Source of the DNA: Intestinibacillus sp050255995
GTDB lineage: Bacteria > Bacillota > Clostridia > Oscillospirales > Butyricicoccaceae
Length of the DNA: 11,397 nucleotides
NCBI GenBank assembly: GCA_050255995.1
Contig: JBFWIM010000058.1
Coordinates: 1 to 11,397 of the forward strand
Reading direction: 5' to 3'
Shown: positions 1-6,013 of the stretch, one piece after another
Position numbering within the stretch: position 1 is the first letter of the stretch
Layout of the letters: each line of letters starts with the position of its first letter
Translations under genes and position numbers: made by a program
The notes under the pieces: model-generated
What the model was told of the DNA's origin: nothing
What the model saw: the letters and a program-made list of their open reading frames with translations, nothing else
Databases searched by the model: none

Positions 1-649
1 CACCCGTCTGCCCCGGATAGGACAGCGCGACGACGTCGTACCAGGCAAAGAACCGGGTGCCCACCCGGATATCGGCATTCGTCACAATATTCTTGGTCAG
101 ATAGGGAGAAACGGGCGTATCCTTGCCAACCGTGACCAAGATGGAGCCGTTCCCGGCCAGAACGGTCACGCTGCCGTCGGCGTTCGCCGTGACGCTTTCC
201 GCGGTCAGGTAATGCGCGGGCGCGGCGTTGTCGTCCAGATTGACCACCACCGCGTAACAGGTCGCCTGCGGCGGGATGCTGCGGGTCATCGCCGCACTGT
301 AATAGGCGTAGATCGCGTCGCCGGTTTGAATGGTGGCGGGATCGGCAGCGACGCCGGTCCGGGTGTCAATATAAACGGTGTCTTCGTTCAGGTTCAGCCG
401 AACGGATTGTGCGGGATCGATCTTGCCGTCAGCGTCGATCGGTGCGGCCGTGATGTAATCGGATGCGCCGTCCGTCCGATGGATCTCGGTCACCTGCATC
501 TTCTGCTGCTGCACCGATGCGGCGGTCTGCTGCGTGGCAGCCGTATCGCTCTGCCCGCCCGCCGTGTTTTCCGCCGCCAGGGCGGCCCCTGTCGCGGTGC
601 AAAGCAGGGCAGCGCTTAAAACCGCGGCGATTGTGCCCCTGTATCTCAT
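1..649 (-). CDS. Secreted protein with tandem beta-rich segments, N-terminal part (cut by window edge)
   Basis: The visible 216 residues start MRYRGTIAAVLSAALL and form a typical Sec signal peptide, with likely cleavage after ALAA (about residue 26). No lipobox is seen, because the Cys at 17 follows LL. A Gln/Ala/Thr-rich linker (about 27-50) leads into two similar segments. The first, about 84-137, contains the phrase GDAIYAYYSAAMTRSIPPQA. The second, about 165-216, contains VGTRFFAWYDVVALSYPGQT. This pattern resembles the N-terminal part of clostridial secreted proteins that often carry a copper-amine-oxidase-like stalk domain further on; that part would lie outside the window, so the assignment is tentative. 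The start at 649 is chosen because AAGGAGG (658-664) lies 8 nt upstream. An in-frame ATG at 670 would add seven residues but overlaps that site. Same strand as the next gene but separated from it by a terminator. Function unknown, probably cell-envelope. Confidence 0.75.
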   Translation of the reverse strand, partial: MRYRGTIAAVLSAALLCTATGAALAAENTAGGQSDTAATQQTAASVQQQKMQVTEIHRTDGASDYITAAPIDADGKIDPAQSVRLNLNEDTVYIDTRTGVAADPATIQTGDAIYAYYSAAMTRSIPPQATCYAVVVNLDDNAAPAHYLTAESVTANADGSVTVLAGNGSILVTVGKDTPVSPYLTKNIVTNADIRVGTRFFAWYDVVALSYPGQTG

Positions 650-657
650 CTTGAATT

Positions 658-664
658 CCTCCTT
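658..664 (-). promoter_or_regulatory. Ribosome binding site deciding the start at 649
   Basis: On the minus strand a perfect AAGGAGG sits 8 nt before ATG 649. It lies inside the short extension that would be translated if the in-frame ATG at 670 were used, so it favours the downstream start. Confidence 0.7.
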
Positions 665-740
665 CGTCATGGCTGTCTTCTCAGATTGCCTTTTGTCTGA
701 TTAGACGGGCCTTTTTTGAAAAGGTTCCCAAGTCCGGACG

Positions 741-772
741 AAAAAGGAGAGCCGGAATTCCTCCGGCCCTCC
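741..772 (-). terminator. Rho-independent terminator after the 808-2169 SLH gene
   Basis: Read on the minus strand, a 10-bp stem (GGAGGGCCGG pairing with CCGGCTCTCC, one G-T pair) closes a 7-nt loop, AGGAATT, and is followed at once by TTTTT. It lies 36 nt beyond the stop codon of the SLH gene and separates it from the gene at 1-649. Confidence 0.85.
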
Positions 773-807
773 CTTCTTTTCCCGCGATCCGCCGGGCAGC
801 GGATGGC

Positions 808-2169
808 TTATTCTTCCGTTAAACTGGAAAGATCCGTATAGGTATCCAGATCGGTCGGCAGGACAACCTTGACGCTGTCGCCGGTGGCGGTGATGTCCGC
901 CTTCATGTTCATGGTCATATTCAGGCTCTGACCCTCCGCGCCGATGGCGATGTCCATATTCATCGTCATGCCGGACATCTTACCGTCCTTGACCGTAACG
1001 GTCGCCTTGACGGTATTGATCTTTACCGAAGTGCCCTGCACCAGACTGTCCATGTTCATGGTCTTGAGCACATCGGCGATCATGCTGTTCATAACCTCGG
1101 GCTGATATTCGACCGTGTAGGTGTTGCCCGACTTGGTCAGAGAACGGAACAGCGTAATCGGCTCCTGCTTCGCGCCGTTCGCGCTGTTGATCATCTGCTG
1201 CACGCTGGAGAAGTCCATCGGCATTTTCATCTTCTGGTCGCCGATCTGCATGTAATAGGCGCCATCTGTGTAATAATACTGTAATGCCTGCTCGGTTTCG
1301 GAATCCTCCGTGCTGCCGGCGAGGGAAGAATCCATCTTGGCGGTCATTGTGCCGGTCATAGCCATCTTGGACTTGTTGAGATCCTCAAGGTTCATGTCGG
1401 CCTTAATGTCCAGCTTGGTGGTTGCAGTCATCAGATCCGCACCATCCAGCTTGGTAACAATATCCGAGGTCATGGTCATGGCCATTTTGGTCTCGTCCGC
1501 CTGCGCCTCTGACACAGCCTTATAGTCGCTGTAATTTTTAAAGAAATCCAGCGTTGCCTGCGCCTTGGCTTTATCCACCGCGCCGCCGGCTACGAGTTTG
1601 GCCAGCAGGCTATCCGCAGCCTGATCCTTGGGCTGCACGGACAGCGCGGTGTAGCTCATTGCCACAACGTTGTCGCGCAGGAAGTTTTCCGTATCGCAGT
1701 TCGTGCTGTCCGCAACGCCAAGGGCGGTCGCCTTGTCGACCGCAGCGGCGTATGTAAAATCGCCGCCCTCCGCGTCGCTGTAGCCCAGCGCGCGCAGCAG
1801 GAAGGTGGAATACATCTGGGCGTCGCACTTGCTCTCGGGGGCAAAGGTTGTGGCGGTGGCGCCGTTTGTCAGCCCGTTATCGTAAAGATACTGCACATAG
1901 GGCTTTTCCCAATTCTCCAGGTCGGTGAAGGGTGCGGAGTAGGTGAGCTGCTGCGCATCCGCCTCCTTGCCCAGCAGACGCACCAGCATGGTGGCCGCTT
2001 CTGCACGGGTCGGCGCGCGGTCAAGCTCATAGCCGCTCGTGCCGCCCTTGAACAGATTCATCTGGTTAAGGCTGTCCGCGCAGTGGCTGAAATCGGCCGC
2101 GGCGGCAGATACCGTGAGCGCGGTCGCGGCGACCAGCCCGACGGTCATCGCCTTGAGTATGTTCTTCAT
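808..2169 (-). CDS. Secreted SLH-repeat protein with methionine-rich C-terminal domain
   Basis: A 453-residue protein with a signal peptide (MKNILKAMTVGLVAATALTV, cleavage near residue 25). Residues about 30-205 hold three SLH-like repeats: the first carries TRAEAA (54-59), the second runs from PFTDLENW to about 127, and the third is weak (about 163-205). SLH repeats usually bind secondary cell-wall polymer, so the protein is probably anchored to the wall. Residues about 225-440 alternate Met, Thr and Lys (MAMTM, KMKMPM, MTMNM twice) and contain YYYTDGAYYMQIGDQ. This recalls the LolA/LppX-like fold of Firmicute DUF6612-type lipoproteins, but that is inference. The start at 2169 is chosen over 2214 because AAGGAGG (2181-2187) lies 11 nt upstream and the signal peptide then begins at Met1. 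The SLH region is homologous to the two proteins at 7868-11397. Monocistronic, with its own terminator; divergent from ldh. Confidence 0.85.
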   Translation of the reverse strand: MKNILKAMTVGLVAATALTVSAAAADFSHCADSLNQMNLFKGGTSGYELDRAPTRAEAATMLVRLLGKEADAQQLTYSAPFTDLENWEKPYVQYLYDNGLTNGATATTFAPESKCDAQMYSTFLLRALGYSDAEGGDFTYAAAVDKATALGVADSTNCDTENFLRDNVVAMSYTALSVQPKDQAADSLLAKLVAGGAVDKAKAQATLDFFKNYSDYKAVSEAQADETKMAMTMTSDIVTKLDGADLMTATTKLDIKADMNLEDLNKSKMAMTGTMTAKMDSSLAGSTEDSETEQALQYYYTDGAYYMQIGDQKMKMPMDFSSVQQMINSANGAKQEPITLFRSLTKSGNTYTVEYQPEVMNSMIADVLKTMNMDSLVQGTSVKINTVKATVTVKDGKMSGMTMNMDIAIGAEGQSLNMTMNMKADITATGDSVKVVLPTDLDTYTDLSSLTEE

Positions 2170-2211
2170 TTCTTCCTTGTCCTCCTTCAAATGTTTGAGA
2201 CCTTTGGCCTT

Positions 2212-2225
2212 CAATACTTGTATTG
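2212..2225. repeat. Inverted repeat just downstream of the SLH gene promoter
   Basis: CAATAC and GTATTG flank a 2-nt TT spacer. On the minus strand it begins 3 nt downstream of the -10 element at 2228-2233, so it covers the expected transcription start of the SLH gene and could be an operator or a 5' hairpin. No regulator is assigned. Confidence 0.35.
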
Positions 2226-2227
2226 TG

Positions 2228-2236
2228 ATTGTAACA
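2228..2236 (-). promoter_or_regulatory. Extended -10 promoter element for the SLH gene
   Basis: The minus strand reads TGTTACAAT, an extended -10 (TGn plus TACAAT, 5 of 6 to TATAAT). The hexamer 17 nt upstream (CCTTAA) is a poor -35, which an extended -10 can tolerate. The expected leader to ATG 2169 is about 50-55 nt. Confidence 0.4.
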
Positions 2237-2272
2237 CAGGAAAGCCCATCTTAAGGAAAGTTTAACAAATTA

Positions 2273-2302
2273 TTTACAAACCTGCAAGTGTCTGCGGATA
2301 AT
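2273..2302 (+). promoter_or_regulatory. Candidate distal ldh promoter
   Basis: TTTACA (2273-2278, 5 of 6 to the -35 consensus), an 18-nt spacer and GATAAT (2297-2302, 5 of 6 to the -10). It points towards ldh, about 100 nt from its start. It is one of two candidates in this divergent intergenic region. Confidence 0.4.
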
Positions 2303-2337
2303 ATTTACAATCCACAGTTTTTTTTGGAAGCAAAATA

Positions 2338-2346
2338 TGCTATACT
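2338..2346 (+). promoter_or_regulatory. Candidate proximal ldh promoter, extended -10
   Basis: TGCTATACT is an extended -10 (TG, one base, TATACT). The hexamer 17 nt upstream is a plain T-run, so the -35 is weak. The leader to ATG 2408 would be about 55 nt. Confidence 0.4.
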
Positions 2347-2407
2347 ACAACTATAACAGTCGGCGCTGATGTGCCGAAAATCTGAAAGAAACCAGAGGTA
2401 TTGGGTT

Positions 2408-3352
2408 ATGGTGAACTTACGCAAATGCGCCGTCGTCGGCGTTGGGTTCGTGGGCGCGACTTCGGCGTTTACGCTTGCGACGGGCGGCATGTTTTCGGAA
2501 ATCGTCCTGATCGACTCCAACAGGAAGAAGGCCGAAGGGGAAGCGGCTGATATCAACCACGGCATTTCCTTTGCCCAGCCCTGCTCTGTGTACGCCGGCG
2601 ATTATTCGGATCTGCACGACTGCGGGCTGGTCGTCATCGCGGCGGGCGCAAACCAGAAGCCGGGCGAAACCCGCATTGAGCTGCTGAGCCGCAATCTGGC
2701 CATCCTGAAATCCATCATTCCCCAAATCACCGCGGTAAATAAAGACTGCATTCTGCTCATCGTCTCCAACCCGGTGGATATCCTGACCTACATGGCGCAG
2801 AAGATCTCCGGCCTGCCCACAGGCCGCGTCTTCGGCTCGGGTACCGTTCTGGATACTTCCCGCCTCAAATACCTGCTCGGCCAGCATCTGCGCGTGGACA
2901 GCCGCAACGTGCATGCCTTTATCATCGGCGAACACGGCGACAGCGAACTCGCCGTCTGGTCCTCCGCCAACATCTCCGGCGTGGATATTGAGGATTACTG
3001 CCGCATCACCGGCAAGGATTATTCCTTCGGCACCATGCAGCGCATCTACGAAAACGTGCGCGACGCGGCCTACTCCATCATTGAGGGTAAGGGCGCGACC
3101 TATTACGCGATCGGCATGGCCGTGCGCCGCATCGCGGAGGCAATCGTGCGCAACGAGCGCTCGGTGCTGCCGGTCTCCTCGCTTGTCACGGGTCATTACG
3201 GCGTTTCCGAGGTGTGCCTCGGCCTGCCCTCCATTGTCGGGCGCGACGGCATTGAGGCCGTGCTCGACATCCCCCTGTCCAATGAAGAGCGCGCCCAGCT
3301 GACCGGCTCGGCTGAAAAACTCCGCGCGCTGCTCGACCAGATCAATTTTTAA
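2408..3352 (+). CDS. ldh: L-lactate dehydrogenase
   Basis: A 314-residue protein, the usual length for NAD-dependent L-lactate dehydrogenase, which interconverts pyruvate and lactate in the cytoplasm and regenerates NAD during fermentation. The nucleotide-binding loop GVGFVG is at 11-16, with the NAD ribose-binding Asp at 36 (LIDSN). The substrate-specificity loop reads GANQKPGETR (80-89): Gln83 is the residue typical of lactate dehydrogenase, whereas malate dehydrogenases carry Arg there, and Arg89 is the mobile-loop arginine. Catalytic residues are Asp149 and Arg152 (VLDTSRL) and His176 in GEHGDSE. ATG 2408 is chosen because AGAGGT (2394-2399) lies 8 nt before it; the in-frame ATG at 2369 would add residues preceding the normal N terminus of the family. 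Transcribed alone, with a strong terminator 8 nt after the stop. Confidence 0.95.
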   Translation: MVNLRKCAVVGVGFVGATSAFTLATGGMFSEIVLIDSNRKKAEGEAADINHGISFAQPCSVYAGDYSDLHDCGLVVIAAGANQKPGETRIELLSRNLAILKSIIPQITAVNKDCILLIVSNPVDILTYMAQKISGLPTGRVFGSGTVLDTSRLKYLLGQHLRVDSRNVHAFIIGEHGDSELAVWSSANISGVDIEDYCRITGKDYSFGTMQRIYENVRDAAYSIIEGKGATYYAIGMAVRRIAEAIVRNERSVLPVSSLVTGHYGVSEVCLGLPSIVGRDGIEAVLDIPLSNEERAQLTGSAEKLRALLDQINF

Positions 3353-3359
3353 ACCTGAA

Positions 3360-3396
3360 GCCCTCCGGCCCGTCCGGAGGGCTTTTCTGTTTTTTT
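3360..3396 (+). terminator. Rho-independent terminator of ldh
   Basis: A perfect 9-bp stem, GCCCTCCGG with CCGGAGGGC, closes the loop CCCGT and is followed by TTTT and, after three bases, a run of seven T. It starts 7 nt after the ldh stop codon. Confidence 0.9.
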
Positions 3397-3423
3397 GCCT
3401 GACCATGATGCGTATTTTACAAT
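3395..3423 (+). promoter_or_regulatory. Promoter-like sequence for the candidate small RNA
   Basis: TTGCCT (3395-3400, 4 of 6), an exact 17-nt spacer and TACAAT (3418-3423, 5 of 6). It begins in the last bases of the ldh terminator T-run and points into a 190-nt stretch with no credible gene. The expected start is near 3430. Confidence 0.4.
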
Positions 3424-3429
3424 ATCTGT

Positions 3430-3608
3430 GTATTATAGAGATAGAGGTTTTTCCTCCCCCGCTTTCTAGTCCTTCTCTTTCCTATCCTCTCCATACGCCG
3501 AAGCGGCGCAGGGCAGCGCGCCCACGCGTGCTGTCCTTATTTCTTGATTCAACAGGCACCCTGCTCACATGGCGAAGCCCCGTTCTTCAGAACGGGGCTT
3601 CGTATTTT
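3430..3608 (+). ncRNA. Candidate small RNA between ldh and the oxidoreductase gene
   Basis: This interval has no credible protein-coding gene but is bracketed by a promoter-like sequence and a terminator-like hairpin, which would give a transcript of about 180 nt. Its 5' third (3438-3491) is almost entirely pyrimidine and includes CCTCCCCC. Then come a small hairpin (CGCCG/CGGCG, 3496-3508), a 12-bp hairpin with loop CCAC (3510-3537, G-T pairs included) and the final hairpin at 3572-3603. Accessible C-rich tracts are a known trait of Gram-positive regulatory RNAs that pair with Shine-Dalgarno regions, so a base-pairing regulator is a reasonable inference. It does not match any RNA family I recognise; 6S and SRP RNA were considered and not supported. 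Confidence 0.35.
3572..3608 (+). terminator. Terminator-like hairpin, T-rich on the plus side
   Basis: A long stem, GAAGCCCCGTTC with GAACGGGGCTTC (3574-3585 and 3590-3601), has the loop TTCA and is extended outward by a C-G and a G-T pair. On the plus strand TATTTTA follows, a modest T-tract. On the minus strand, where it lies 17 nt past the stop of the oxidoreductase gene, no T-run follows, so it may only protect or partly terminate that transcript. Confidence 0.55.
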
Positions 3609-3618
3609 ACAAATGAAT

Positions 3619-4794
3619 TCAGCTTTCGCTTTCCGAGAAATCCAGCGGCAACGGCGCGGGACGTTCAAAGGTGGTTTTCAGCTCATAGAAGCGATGCTCG
3701 TGCGCGGAGAGCATCATGCCGTCCATCACCTCCAGAGAGTGCAGCGCCATGTCGCCCGAGGCGCGCGCCGCACGGCCGCTCCGCATGGCATAGACCATAT
3801 CGACCAGGCCGATGCCGCGGGCATTCTCCGTATGGCTGACCGAGTTGAACGGATGGTTATTCGGAGCAATCTGCCACGGCACGTCGACATACTGTGGCGA
3901 ACGCGCGCCGTCCTGCCAGCGATAGGTCTCCTGCGTGCGGTACAGCGTATCGCCGCCAAAGAGGTTCGGGCCGGAAAGCGGGTCGATATCGCGGATGAGC
4001 AGCGTACCCTTTGTGCCGTACAGCTCAATGCGCGGCAGTTCCGAATCCCAAACGTCAAAGCTGGCGGTCAGCGTAACAACCGCGCCGTTTACGAACTCCA
4101 GCGTGCCCGTGACGTGCGTGTCCACATTGACCTGAATGCTCTCACCCTTTTGGGGGCCGGCAGGAATTGTGCGGACGTCTTCGGCGCGGTTTGCCATCGC
4201 GCATACGCGCCGCACCGGGCCGAGCAGCGCAAGCAGCGCGGTCATGTAATACGGCCCGATGTCATAGAGCGGACCCGCGCCGGGCTGATAGAAGAAATCC
4301 GGGCTTGGATGATGCCATTCGTGGCCGTGTGAAATGACAAATGCGCCGCCCGAGCGGATATCCCCCAGCGTGCCGTTATCGATCAGCTCGCGGCAGGTCT
4401 GGAGGCGCCCGCCGAGGAAGGTATCGGGCGCACAGCCGAGAAACAGCCCCTTCTCACGCGCCAGTTCGACGAGCTGCCTGCCCTCTTCGGAATTCATGGC
4501 GAGCGGTTTTTCCGTATAGACATGCTTGCCGGCTTTGAGCGCCGCCAGATTATACTCAAAATGCGCCGCCGGGGTCGTCAGGTTGAGCACAAGATCGATC
4601 TCCGGGTCGGCGATCAGCTCCGCGCCCGAGGCGTAGGCCTTCGGGATACCGTGCTGCGCGGCCTTCCGCTGCGCCTTTTCCAGACCGCGCGACGCGCAGG
4701 CAACCACTTCGACCACGTCGTATTTTTTCAGATTGTTCAGGTAAACGTCGCTGATATCCCCGATACCAATGACGCCCACGCGTACCTTTGCCAT
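3619..4794 (-). CDS. Gfo/Idh/MocA-family NAD(P)-dependent oxidoreductase
   Basis: A 391-residue cytoplasmic protein. The N-terminal Rossmann domain starts MAKVRVGVIGIGDIS, with the dinucleotide loop GVIGIG at 7-12. The family signature EKP is at 95-97 (HVYTEKPLAM). The C-terminal substrate domain has GPLYDIGPYY (174-183), the position of the catalytic region in this family, followed by the usual beta-sheet phrases such as GTLEFVNGAVVTLTASFDVW and ELYGTKGTLLI. Members oxidise or reduce sugars, inositols or their derivatives; the substrate cannot be told from sequence. The start at 4794 is fixed by AGGAGGT (4802-4808), 7 nt upstream; the longer frame to 4878 runs through the promoter. It stands alone, with its own promoter and a terminator upstream, and no transporter or sugar gene beside it to suggest a substrate. 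Confidence 0.9.
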   Translation of the reverse strand: MAKVRVGVIGIGDISDVYLNNLKKYDVVEVVACASRGLEKAQRKAAQHGIPKAYASGAELIADPEIDLVLNLTTPAAHFEYNLAALKAGKHVYTEKPLAMNSEEGRQLVELAREKGLFLGCAPDTFLGGRLQTCRELIDNGTLGDIRSGGAFVISHGHEWHHPSPDFFYQPGAGPLYDIGPYYMTALLALLGPVRRVCAMANRAEDVRTIPAGPQKGESIQVNVDTHVTGTLEFVNGAVVTLTASFDVWDSELPRIELYGTKGTLLIRDIDPLSGPNLFGGDTLYRTQETYRWQDGARSPQYVDVPWQIAPNNHPFNSVSHTENARGIGLVDMVYAMRSGRAARASGDMALHSLEVMDGMMLSAHEHRFYELKTTFERPAPLPLDFSESES

Positions 4795-4849
4795 GTTCCA
4801 TACCTCCTGTTTTTGAAGCCGACACGCAGTACGGCTGTTTGTCGCTTCC

Positions 4850-4878
4850 AGTATAACGAATTTTTTCGGCGTTGTCAC
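4850..4878 (-). promoter_or_regulatory. Promoter of the oxidoreductase gene
   Basis: On the minus strand GTGACA (4873-4878, 5 of 6 to TTGACA), a 17-nt spacer and TATACT (4850-4855, 5 of 6 to TATAAT). The expected start is near 4843, giving a leader of about 50 nt. This is the best promoter in the window. Confidence 0.7.
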
Positions 4879-4880
4879 TT

Positions 4881-4920
4881 AAAAAAACCGCTGCAACGTT
4901 CAGGTTTTGCAGCGGTTTTT
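4881..4920 (-). terminator. Terminator after the MscS-type channel gene
   Basis: AAAAACCGCTGCAA (4883-4896) pairs with TTGCAGCGGTTTTT (4907-4920) around a 10-nt loop. On the minus strand it ends in seven T and lies about 60 nt past the channel gene stop. It has a T-run on both sides and so could work in both directions, insulating the oxidoreductase promoter directly downstream. Confidence 0.85.
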
Positions 4921-4963
4921 CCAATCCGGACGATATGCGGTTGTCAGCGTATGTTCCGCCCCG

Positions 4964-4979
4964 CGTGTTTGCAAACACG
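4964..4979. repeat. Perfect 16-bp palindrome after the channel gene
   Basis: CGTGTTTGCAAACACG is its own reverse complement. It lies 2 nt beyond the channel gene stop codon and about 85 bp upstream of the oxidoreductase -35. With no loop it is a poor RNA hairpin and looks more like a dimer-protein binding site, but no binding protein can be named. Confidence 0.45.
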
Positions 4980-4981
4980 TC

Positions 4982-5926
4982 CTATGCTTTGTGCAGCACG
5001 ACCAGATGCGGATAGGCAATTTGGATGCCCGCGCGGTCGTAGGCCGTTTTGACGCTTTGCAGCAGGTCGCTTTTCATGGCGGCGGCTGTGCCGTTGTCCT
5101 TCGCCCACAGGAATGCGCGCAACACAACGGCGGAATCCGCCAGCGCGGCGACGCGCACCACAACCGGCGGCGCGCCGTTCATGCGGTCATCCACAGTGCG
5201 GTAATCGAAGAAAGCGGGATGCTTTTGGATCTCGGCGGCCAGCAGATCCTTCGCCTTTTCGATATCCGACTCAAAAGTGATGCCGATATCGAAAAAGATG
5301 CATACCTTGCTGTCGGCATAATCGGCATTTTCAATGATCGCGTTGTTCATCTTGCTGTTCGGCACAATGACACGCTTGTTTTCCCAGGTGCGGATGGTGG
5401 TGTGGTGCACCGTGATCTCTTCGATCACGCCGGAAATATCGTTGTCGACATAGCGCACCACATTGCCCAGCTGAAACGGCTTGAACGCCAGAATCATGAT
5501 GCCGCTGACCATGCTGCCGAGCGCCTCCTGCGAAGCCAGACCAGCAATCACCGTGATGACGCCGCCCGCAGCGAGCAGCTTGTTCATGATGTCCCCCACC
5601 ACGTCAATGGTTGATGACAGCACGCCGATCACGCCGATCACGCCGCCAATGTAAATCAGCCCCATGAGGATGTGCCCCAGAAAGCCGACCAGCGCGGCGC
5701 TCGAATTGTTCTGGGCACGCAGCCGCTTTTCCAGCCGCCGCAAAAAACCGCCCGCAATGGAGCGGAGAATCAGCATCAGCACGACGACCAGCGCGATGGA
5801 CAGAATAATTTGCGTCACATGTCCAAGATCTGTCGCAAAGAACTTCACAAGCTGCTGCCGCACATTTTCCGGCGCGGCGTCCGTTACCGCCTCAACCACC
5901 TTGTTCGTTACCTGACTGTCCTCCAT
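4982..5926 (-). CDS. Small-conductance mechanosensitive channel, MscS family
   Basis: A 314-residue membrane protein. Hydrophobic segments at about 38-57, 80-103 and 116-147 match the three transmembrane helices of MscS; the third is the Gly/Ala-rich pore helix with the phrase VIAGLASQEALGSMVSGIMI. The following beta domain has FKPFQLGNVV and the signature GVIEEITVHHTTIRTWENKR, then VIVPNSKM, and the C-terminal alpha/beta cytoplasmic domain runs to LVVLHKA. MscS channels open on membrane tension and release solutes during hypo-osmotic shock. The start at 5926 is supported by AAGGAGG ending 4 nt before the ATG, rather close but acceptable. It lies 87 nt downstream of proS on the same strand, with only a hairpin lacking a T-run between them, so co-transcription with proS is possible. 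Confidence 0.93.
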   Translation of the reverse strand: MEDSQVTNKVVEAVTDAAPENVRQQLVKFFATDLGHVTQIILSIALVVVLMLILRSIAGGFLRRLEKRLRAQNNSSAALVGFLGHILMGLIYIGGVIGVIGVLSSTIDVVGDIMNKLLAAGGVITVIAGLASQEALGSMVSGIMILAFKPFQLGNVVRYVDNDISGVIEEITVHHTTIRTWENKRVIVPNSKMNNAIIENADYADSKVCIFFDIGITFESDIEKAKDLLAAEIQKHPAFFDYRTVDDRMNGAPPVVVRVAALADSAVVLRAFLWAKDNGTAAAMKSDLLQSVKTAYDRAGIQIAYPHLVVLHKA

Positions 5927-5966
5927 GGAACCTCCTTTTGCCCTCGTTTACCTTGCCGTAGCAGGA

Positions 5967-5988
5967 CGCCGCCCCGAAGAGGGCGGCG
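5967..5988 (-). other. GC hairpin between proS and the channel gene
   Basis: CGCCGCCC and GGGCGGCG (8 bp) enclose a 6-nt loop. On the minus strand it falls 25 nt after the proS stop, but no T-run follows, so it is not a classical terminator. It may stabilise the proS 3' end or lower expression of the next gene. Confidence 0.45.
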
Positions 5989-6013
5989 CCGGTTTGCCGT
6001 ACGGGAATGCCGC

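Noticed and set aside
653..764. Ten-base repeat GAATTCCTCC at 653-662 and 755-764
   Set aside because: One copy is the ribosome binding site region of the first gene and the other lies in the terminator loop and stem. The match is short and probably chance.
2255..2280. Rex (NADH-sensing repressor) operator upstream of ldh
   Set aside because: One half-site, TTAACAA, is present (2262-2268), but the required inverted partner is missing; the neighbouring TTTACAA is a direct rather than inverted repeat. Regulation by Rex would be sensible but is not supported here.
2417..3406. Long minus-strand reading frame (329 codons) opposite ldh
   Set aside because: It is an antisense shadow of a clearly functional lactate dehydrogenase. 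Its translation is low-complexity with no recognisable domain, and it runs through the ldh terminator.
3430..3608. 6S RNA or SRP RNA as the identity of the non-coding interval
   Set aside because: The 5' and 3' ends do not form the long closing stem with a central bubble expected of 6S RNA, and the conserved SRP loop sequences are absent.
3405..4332. Plus-strand reading frames through the candidate small RNA and opposite the oxidoreductase gene
   Set aside because: No good ribosome binding site, unusual composition, and the frames run into the antisense of a solid gene. The interval is better explained as non-coding.
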